NCBI GenBank assembly: GCA_009827205.1
Contig: WUAK01000058.1
Span: forward strand, 1 to 12,070
DNA: 12,070 nt
Source of the DNA: Phycisphaeraceae bacterium
GTDB lineage: Bacteria > Planctomycetota > Phycisphaerae > Phycisphaerales > UBA1924
Direction: 5' to 3'
Shown here piece after piece: positions 7,576 through 12,070 of the stretch. Within the stretch, counting starts at the first letter, position 1. Every line of letters begins with the position of its first letter. The position numbers and the translations under genes were made by a program. Under the pieces are notes generated by a model that worked only from the letters and a program-made list of their open reading frames with translations, was not told where the DNA came from and did no database searches.

Positions 7576-7602
7576 TTGATGTCCGAGAACACTCCTGCCG
7601 GG

Positions 7603-7616
7603 GATTGGAACCAATC
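7603..7616. promoter_or_regulatory. Operator-like palindrome in the divergent region
   Basis: GATTGG-AA-CCAATC, two perfect six-base arms with a two-base centre, roughly midway between the two divergent start codons (176 and 121 bases away). A third GATTGG occurs at 7646-7651. No regulator gene is adjacent, so the ligand protein is unknown. Confidence 0.4.
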
Positions 7617-7662
7617 ATGCGGTCCATGCGCAGCTGAGTCTGGACGATTGGTCTTGGCGCAG

Positions 7663-7689
7663 CTCTCCCATCTTGTCAGGATGGGTGAG
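7663..7689 (+). repeat. Stem-loop in the leader of the TIGR03790-like gene
   Basis: CCCATC (7667-7672) pairs with GATGGG (7680-7685) around a seven-base loop; after one T-T mismatch CTC (7663-7665) pairs with GAG (7687-7689). A run of five T lies about 20 bases further on, too far for a standard terminator. It ends 47 bases before the start codon. Confidence 0.4.
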
Positions 7690-7723
7690 ACTGTCATGGC
7701 GGTTTCAGTGTTTTTGGTAGGGT

Positions 7724-7729
7724 GAGGAG
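7724..7729 (+). promoter_or_regulatory. Shine-Dalgarno deciding the ATG start at 7737
   Basis: GAGGAG with a seven-base spacer to the ATG at 7737. The in-frame GTG at 7722 overlaps this motif and has no comparable site of its own, so 7737 is preferred. Confidence 0.7.
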
Positions 7730-7736
7730 CATCCGT

Positions 7737-9869
7737 ATGGTGAGCATGCGTCGGGTATCAGCAGCGGCCTTGTTCCTTGTTGCCGGTTCCGCGATTGGAC
7801 AGGCTCACGAGGCGCTGGTGCTCGTGAACCCGAACAGCGCCGAGAGTCTTCATGTCGCCAACTACTACGCTGCTGCGAGGAGCGTGCCGAACAGCGGGCT
7901 GGCGTACTTCGACCCGAGCGCGTCGAATTTTGCCAACTTCACGGCGACCCGTGTCCCCGCGCTGCTCGGCTCGATCGCAAACCACCGGAATCAGGACAGC
8001 ATCGACTACGTGATCCTGACATCGGATAACCCGTACCGTATAGGTGCGCCCGGGTATGTCAGCGATGGCTGTGTCGCGGTTTCACAGTTCAGCCTGACGG
8101 GCTGCTACACGCTGGCGCGGTTCGATGATGTTGTGCTTGGTGGAACTTCTTCGCTGCTTTCAAATGGTTACTTCGACGCCGACGGTGAGGCCCGTGCGTT
8201 CGACAACTCGCTCGCGTACAACAACGGGGATCCGGGTGTGGGTACCCCCGCAGGCAAGCCGCTTATTGGTGCTTCGCTCGGTCACACGGGTACCGCCGGA
8301 ACGGACAAGGCGACCGTGCTCTCGATGATTGACACGGCCGTCGCCGCGGACGGCACATTCCCGACCGGCACGTTCCATTTCCTGCAGACGAATGACGCCG
8401 CTCGGTCGGGTCCGAGGCACGGGTTCTACACGAGCGCCGTGAACGAGATCACCGCCTCGGGCGGCGACGCGGTGAAGACGATCGGGCCCGTGCTGCCTTC
8501 TGGTGGCGCTGTTGTTGCTGGTGCGATGACTGGCGCGGCGAACCCCGCCATCGCAGGCGGCAACTTTACGTTTGCTCCGGGTGCGTTCGCGGATCACCTC
8601 ACGAGCTTTGCAGCGACTTTCGACAATGCCGCTCAGACCAAGATGACCCGTTGGATCGAGAAAGGCGCGATCTGCACGTTCGGCACGGTACAGGAGCCTT
8701 GCAACTACCCCAACAAGTTCCCAAAGGCGTTTATCCACAACATGTATTACGACGGGCTGACGATCGGGGAGGCGTGCCTGCGATCGCTCGAAGCGGTCCC
8801 GTTCCAGGGCATGATGTTGGGCGATCCGCTCTGCAGGCCCTACGCGCACATCCCGGATGTCGCTCCAGGCGATCTGCCCACCACGGCCGTCTCGGGCAAT
8901 TTCACATTCACACCGACCGCAACGACCACGCATCCATCGGCGAACATCGCGTCCTTCGAGGTCTACATCGACGGCATCCTCCGCGCATCAGATGCCGCGG
9001 GTAACCCGCTGCTTGTGCGCACGACGTTCCTCGACGATGGCTGGCACGAGATCCGGATCGTGGCATACGACAACACGCTCGTCGCGACGCAGGGAGAGTG
9101 GGTAGGCGACCTGTACACCAACAACAACGGCAAGATCATCGGCGTAACTGCGCCTTCGCCGAGCATTGACCGCTCGGGTCTGATCCAGATGAGTACCGAC
9201 GCGAACGATCCGAATGTCACGGAAGTAAGGTTGCTCCATAACGATCGAGTAGTTGCCGCGGTACCCGGTAATTTGGGAATCCAGACCCGAGGCGAGATTG
9301 TTGGTGCTGGACCCGCGAGGGTGCGCGTCGAGATGGACTTCGCCGACGGCACGACCGCTCGATCCCAACCCTTTATGGTTGAGGTGTCGGATACCAATGT
9401 TCCTTCGGGTGGTGGGGCGCCGACGGCGTTTGATTTCACGAAGACGGTCAAGCCGGGGCAGGCGTTCGTGCTGGAGCTGCCGGCGATGCACAATACCGCT
9501 GTCGATGAGCCGAGTTTCTCGATTACTTCCGGGCCTGCGCAGGGTGCAGTGCTGGGCGGGAGCGGCAGGTATCGCATTGTGCAAGCCGACGCCGCCGCGA
9601 GCGGGACCGACCAGATCTCGTTCAGCGTGACCTCCGACGGCCAGACCGACACCGCTACAGCGACCATCGTGTACTTCGATCCCGACGCTCAGCCATGCCT
9701 TGCTGACACGAATCTAGATGGTGTGCTGAATTTCCAGGATTTCACCTTCTGGATCTTTGCGTACAACGCAAACCTCGTGGGCATCGGTGACATCAACCAG
9801 GACGGGATGCTCACGCCGACCGATTTCACGGCATGGATCGCGGCGTACAACCTCGGGTGTGATTTCTGA
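7737..9869 (+). CDS. Secreted TIGR03790-like protein of unknown function with C-terminal dockerin
   Basis: A 710-residue protein. Residues 1-22 are a signal peptide ending SAIGQ. The mature N-terminus (ALVLVNPNSAESLHVANYY, then AARSVPNSGLAYFD) matches my recollection of the TIGR03790 family, which starts with 'V.VN..S..S..VA.YY...R.IP'. The family's end block is also present: GLTIGEACLRSLEAVPFQGM followed by LGDPLCRPYAHIP near residue 370. No catalytic motif is recognised and the family has no established activity. Beyond about 380 come Ig-like/beta segments (SFEVYIDGILRAS, DDGWHEIRIVAYD, and a later SFSITSGPAQG repeat-like part) and a dockerin-like module (653-710) with Ca loops DTNLDGV and DINQDGM ending LGCDF. 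Unlike the other two dockerins here it has no internal cysteines. It is divergent from the carboxypeptidase and 151 bases upstream of the thioredoxin-like gene on the same strand. Function is unknown. Confidence 0.85.
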   Translation: MVSMRRVSAAALFLVAGSAIGQAHEALVLVNPNSAESLHVANYYAAARSVPNSGLAYFDPSASNFANFTATRVPALLGSIANHRNQDSIDYVILTSDNPYRIGAPGYVSDGCVAVSQFSLTGCYTLARFDDVVLGGTSSLLSNGYFDADGEARAFDNSLAYNNGDPGVGTPAGKPLIGASLGHTGTAGTDKATVLSMIDTAVAADGTFPTGTFHFLQTNDAARSGPRHGFYTSAVNEITASGGDAVKTIGPVLPSGGAVVAGAMTGAANPAIAGGNFTFAPGAFADHLTSFAATFDNAAQTKMTRWIEKGAICTFGTVQEPCNYPNKFPKAFIHNMYYDGLTIGEACLRSLEAVPFQGMMLGDPLCRPYAHIPDVAPGDLPTTAVSGNFTFTPTATTTHPSANIASFEVYIDGILRASDAAGNPLLVRTTFLDDGWHEIRIVAYDNTLVATQGEWVGDLYTNNNGKIIGVTAPSPSIDRSGLIQMSTDANDPNVTEVRLLHNDRVVAAVPGNLGIQTRGEIVGAGPARVRVEMDFADGTTARSQPFMVEVSDTNVPSGGGAPTAFDFTKTVKPGQAFVLELPAMHNTAVDEPSFSITSGPAQGAVLGGSGRYRIVQADAAASGTDQISFSVTSDGQTDTATATIVYFDPDAQPCLADTNLDGVLNFQDFTFWIFAYNANLVGIGDINQDGMLTPTDFTAWIAAYNLGCDF

Positions 9870-9934
9870 CCAGTTTGGAACGATCGGGCCCAATCTGCGT
9901 CAGATAAGAGTCACGTGCATTTTGAATCTGGGCT

Positions 9935-9949
9935 GATGAAATATTCATC
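9935..9949. promoter_or_regulatory. Operator-like palindrome upstream of the thioredoxin-like gene
   Basis: GATGAA-ATA-TTCATC, perfect six-base arms with a three-base centre. Its right arm contains the candidate -35 (TTCATC, 9944-9949). Confidence 0.4.
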
Positions 9950-9972
9950 TGTGCCGGTTGGTCAGATACACT
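9944..9972 (+). promoter_or_regulatory. Candidate promoter of the thioredoxin-like gene
   Basis: TTCATC (9944-9949) and TACACT (9967-9972) are exactly 17 bases apart; matches to sigma-70 consensus are 3/6 and 4/6. Initiation would fall near 9979, giving a leader of about 42 bases. The -10 lies inside a second inverted repeat, GTCAG-ATACA-CTGAC (9961-9975), and GTCAGATA also occurs at 9899-9906. Confidence 0.3.
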
Positions 9973-10009
9973 GACAAAGCCGCGGACGGTAGACGTGCGG
10001 GCCAATTCT

Positions 10010-10013
10010 GGAG
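10010..10013 (+). promoter_or_regulatory. Shine-Dalgarno deciding the start at 10021
   Basis: GGAG with a seven-base spacer to the ATG at 10021, which begins a signal peptide. The in-frame start at 9958 would add 21 charged, non-signal residues and would place translation start inside the candidate promoter. Confidence 0.7.
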
Positions 10014-10020
10014 TGAACAG

Positions 10021-11169
10021 ATGCTGAACCAGCTGACCAAAGTGTCGATCGTCGCCTTCGGGCTTTCCGCGGGTGCTGTATTCGCGGAGCCAGAGATATT
10101 CTCCGACGCAGGATTCAACGCGGACCAAGAAGCCGCTGCCGCCAGCGGTAAGGTGCAGATTGCGTACTTCACCGCGACGTGGTGCCCGCCTTGCAAGAAG
10201 ATGAAGGCCGAGACCTGGGTCGATAAGGAGATCGAGAGCTGGGCCGATTCGTACGCGGTGGTCACCCCTGTGGATGTCGACCGGTTCGGTTCGCTTGCCG
10301 CTCAGTACCGCGCGCGCAGCATTCCGACCATCGTCTTCATTGTGGGCGACAAGGAAGTTGCGAGAACCGTTGGCTACCAATCGCCGAGCAAGTTCATCGG
10401 CTGGCTTGAAGACACTCGCACCGAGTTCGCCGCGGACCTGGTTCCTTCGGGCATGGAGAGCAGCGGCGAGAGCGCCGAGGCCGAAGCTGCGCCGGCACCA
10501 GCCAGAGTCGAGATGAGCGCAGGCGAAGTCATGCGCGAGTACAGCGTGCAGGTCAAGAAGGACCAGTCGAGCTTGGGCATGACCGGCAGCGTGCTGTTGC
10601 CTCGCATGGAAGAGCTTGCCGAGTCGAGCAGCGAATTCAAAGCCGAGATCGTCGAGCGTGTGACGAAGCTGCAGCAATCGCTTGAATCGAACCAACTGAA
10701 CCCGACAACACTGCGTGAGTACCTGCAGCTTGCACCGATCGCGGGGATGGCTGATCAGGCCGTCGCGTGGATCGAGTCTCAGCTTGCAACCCCCGCGGGC
10801 CAATCGATCCTGTCGAAGAACCGCATGCTGGTTCAGAACCTGCTGACAGACGCGGGTCGGTATGACCTGGCGGGTGAGTTTGTTGGCGAGCCCGTTCAGC
10901 AGGCGAGGAAGATGATCTCTGCAGCCTCGCGCAGCTCGGTAACAATGTTGCGTGATCTCGAGGGTGCTGCACTCAATGAGTTCAAGGCGGGGCAGACCGC
11001 GCTGCTCGACCGGAGCCTGGCTGATCTGATCGCGATCGCGCAGACCTCGGGCGACGATGCCAAGGCAAGGGTCATCGCCAAGCTGTTTGGCGAAGACACC
11101 GCTTCGGCTCAGGAAGCGGTGAACGCCGCTGCCGAGCGGGCGGGCGTTGAGCCTCTCACGATCGAATAG
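10021..11169 (+). CDS. Exported thioredoxin-fold protein with intact WCPPC active site and helical C-terminal region
   Basis: A 382-residue protein. Signal peptide 1-22 (hydrophobic core, AVFA end), then a conserved FSDAGF block (27-32) and a thioredoxin domain to about 140. The active site W54-C55-P-P-C58-K is complete and the cis-proline is P102 (SIPTIVFI). These are the only two cysteines in the protein. A linker rich in Glu, Ala, Ser and Pro (about 143-165) leads to about 215 residues that read as mostly amphipathic helix and match no family I recognise. Exported thioredoxin-like proteins reduce, oxidise or isomerise disulfides outside the cytoplasm; the CPPC sequence alone does not tell which. 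It follows the TIGR03790-like gene and precedes a paralogue that lacks the cysteines. It could act on the cysteine-bearing dockerins of neighbouring products, which is inference. Confidence 0.85.
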   Translation: MLNQLTKVSIVAFGLSAGAVFAEPEIFSDAGFNADQEAAAASGKVQIAYFTATWCPPCKKMKAETWVDKEIESWADSYAVVTPVDVDRFGSLAAQYRARSIPTIVFIVGDKEVARTVGYQSPSKFIGWLEDTRTEFAADLVPSGMESSGESAEAEAAPAPARVEMSAGEVMREYSVQVKKDQSSLGMTGSVLLPRMEELAESSSEFKAEIVERVTKLQQSLESNQLNPTTLREYLQLAPIAGMADQAVAWIESQLATPAGQSILSKNRMLVQNLLTDAGRYDLAGEFVGEPVQQARKMISAASRSSVTMLRDLEGAALNEFKAGQTALLDRSLADLIAIAQTSGDDAKARVIAKLFGEDTASAQEAVNAAAERAGVEPLTIE

Positions 11170-11194
11170 AGCCAGTCGTGTCAGCAAATCCGTT

Positions 11195-11222
11195 AAACTC
11201 CGGGGTAGCACCCGGAGTTTTT
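11195..11222 (+). terminator. Intrinsic terminator/attenuator between the two thioredoxin-like genes
   Basis: AAACTCCGGG and CCCGGAGTTT form a perfect 10-bp stem with a six-base loop (GTAGCA). The 3' arm runs into an uninterrupted run of five T (11218-11222). It lies 25 bases past the stop of the first gene and ends two bases before the start codon of the next, so it controls read-through into that gene. Confidence 0.8.
11214..11217 (+). promoter_or_regulatory. Shine-Dalgarno of the second thioredoxin-like gene, buried in the terminator stem
   Basis: GGAG, seven bases before the ATG at 11225, is the only plausible ribosome binding site. All four bases lie in the 3' arm of the 11195-11220 hairpin and would be paired when it folds. 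Confidence 0.6.
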
Positions 11223-11224
11223 CA

Positions 11225-12070
11225 ATGCGCACGATTCATACAGTCATCACCTTATTGCTGATGTCTCTGCTGGCTGCAAGATCTATTGCCCAACCCGATG
11301 TGTTCTCGGATGCGGGGTTTGATGCTGATGAGGCAGTAGCACAGAAGAACAGCAAGACACACATCATCTATGTCTACACGGCTTGGTCAGAGCCGAACAA
11401 GTTTCTCGATGAGACCACATGGAGTGATCCGTGGCTCGTAGCCTGGCTACGCGAGCACGCGGTCGTGAGCGCTTTCAACTCTGAGAAAGAAACCGATCTC
11501 GCGAGGCGATTTCGCATTCGAGCAGTGCCCACGGTGATCGTGATGATCGAAGGCGAGGAGCAAGGGCGAACGCACCGGCTGCTCAATGCTGAGCAGATGC
11601 ACAGCTGGATTCAAGACCCATCAGGCGAATTCGCGGGCATGCGGGAATCAAGAGGCACACATCCCGATGAGATCCGGAAGCGGATTGCACACGCCGAGTT
11701 GTTGCTGGAAGACGAGAGCTATGAAGAAGCAACCTCTGCTTACGTAAAGCTCTGGGAAGGCATGCTCGATGAGAACCCGCTCCTTACCGAGATGCGCATG
11801 ACAGATGTGCTCGACGGCATCTACTGGCTCGTCGACGAAGACGAGCAGGCAGCAGCGAAGTTCCGAGCGATCCGCGATCGAGAAGGCGAGCTCATGGAAT
11901 CGGGCAACATCACACTCGACCGTCTGCGCGACTGGACTGCGCTTAACGAGGTGCTTTACGACGAGTCGCTCACGATGGACTGGGTCGATCGTGAGAGGGA
12001 CAACCCGGAATCGCTCGAGGCGATCCGGCGGTTGACGCCCGAGTTCGCGGATCAGGCGTTTGAGAGTATG
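11225..12070 (+). CDS. Exported thioredoxin-fold paralogue lacking both active-site cysteines, partial at the right edge
   Basis: 282 codons are visible, open to the window end. Residues 1-23 form a signal peptide ending SIAQ. The FSDAGF block (27-32), the conserved W54 and K59, and the cis-proline P102 (RAVPTVIV) all occupy the same residue numbers as in the preceding gene, but C55 and C58 are Ser and Asn (W-S-E-P-N-K). A hand count over residues 24-130 gives about 33 identities in 107 ungapped positions, mainly in the thioredoxin fold. No cysteine occurs anywhere in the visible part, so dithiol chemistry is ruled out for it; a binding, chaperone or regulatory role is possible but unproven. 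From about 140 the protein is acidic and helical, with a possible TPR-like stretch (SYEEATSAYVKLWEGML). It lies 55 bases downstream of its paralogue, with a terminator in the gap. Confidence 0.82.
   Translation, partial: MRTIHTVITLLLMSLLAARSIAQPDVFSDAGFDADEAVAQKNSKTHIIYVYTAWSEPNKFLDETTWSDPWLVAWLREHAVVSAFNSEKETDLARRFRIRAVPTVIVMIEGEEQGRTHRLLNAEQMHSWIQDPSGEFAGMRESRGTHPDEIRKRIAHAELLLEDESYEEATSAYVKLWEGMLDENPLLTEMRMTDVLDGIYWLVDEDEQAAAKFRAIRDREGELMESGNITLDRLRDWTALNEVLYDESLTMDWVDRERDNPESLEAIRRLTPEFADQAFESM

Larger units (their letters stand above)
7428..7736. other. 309-bp divergent regulatory region between the carboxypeptidase and TIGR03790-like genes
   Basis: No gene is visible here. The two flanking genes are transcribed away from each other, so both promoters should lie here. 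No good sigma-70 pair could be found for either; TATACA on the minus strand (7509-7514) is the best -10-like string for the carboxypeptidase but lacks a matching -35. Contents seen: a CCCGC/GCGGG hairpin (7493-7507), a tandem GACACAC pair (7468-7474, 7476-7482), nested repeats (7540-7575), a palindrome (7603-7616) and a leader stem-loop (7663-7689). Confidence 0.6.

Noticed and set aside
7428..7697. N-terminal extension of the carboxypeptidase by 90 codons
   Set aside because: The added part would bury the signal peptide in the protein and would overlap most of the divergent promoter region; the GTG at 7427 has a strong GAGGAG.
8160..8933. Minus-strand open frame of 257 codons
   Set aside because: Antisense to the TIGR03790-like gene, Arg-rich and without domain signals.
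9826..11232. A long open frame (468 codons) on the minus strand antisense to the thioredoxin-like gene
   Set aside because: It mirrors the high third-position GC of the real plus-strand gene, reads as Arg/Leu/His-rich sequence with no recognisable domain, and has no signal or well-placed ribosome site.

Overview
The window looks like chromosomal DNA of a planctomycete, most likely class Phycisphaerae. This is inferred from three points: high GC with strong GC preference at third codon positions, many secreted proteins with short Ala-rich signal peptides, and three different secreted proteins that each end in the same roughly 58-residue two-EF-hand dockerin-like module finishing in Gly-Cys. 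No mobile element, CRISPR array, tRNA or rRNA gene was recognised.

Layout. Positions 1-1099 (minus) hold the N-terminal 366 codons of a secreted 5'-nucleotidase-type metallophosphatase that runs off the left edge. Positions 1246-2262 (minus) encode a cytosolic HAL2/CysQ-type 3'(2'),5'-bisphosphate nucleotidase. Two stem-loops (2317-2344 and 2357-2390) separate it from 2405-4765 (minus), a secreted V8-like serine protease with three CARDB-like repeats and a dockerin. A 391-bp non-coding stretch with leader hairpins and a strong terminator (5083-5113) follows. Then comes 5157-7427 (minus), a secreted M14 zinc carboxypeptidase, also with a dockerin. A 309-bp divergent intergenic region with operator-like palindromes leads into 7737-9869 (plus), a TIGR03790-like protein of unknown function, again with a dockerin. 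After it are two tandem thioredoxin-fold genes: 10021-11169, with an intact WCPPC active site, and 11225 to the right edge, with both cysteines replaced.

How the genes may work together. Five of the seven genes encode exported enzymes or redox-fold proteins and one an exported protein of unknown function. Together they suggest an envelope or extracellular set for breaking down protein and nucleotides. An endopeptidase (V8-like) followed by a carboxypeptidase (M14) is a natural pair for peptide scavenging. An exported thioredoxin-like protein could service the cysteine pairs of the dockerin modules. The bisphosphate nucleotidase is a housekeeping step of sulfate assimilation. These links are inference from proximity and family knowledge, not shown by the sequence.

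The most interesting items are: (i) the gapless thioredoxin paralogue pair in which one copy has lost both catalytic cysteines and appears cysteine-free; (ii) the junction between them, where the Shine-Dalgarno of the second gene lies inside the 3' arm of an intrinsic-terminator hairpin; (iii) co-loss of the two inner cysteines in one of the three dockerins, which predicts disulfide pairing; (iv) palindromes overlapping a candidate promoter at 9935-9975.
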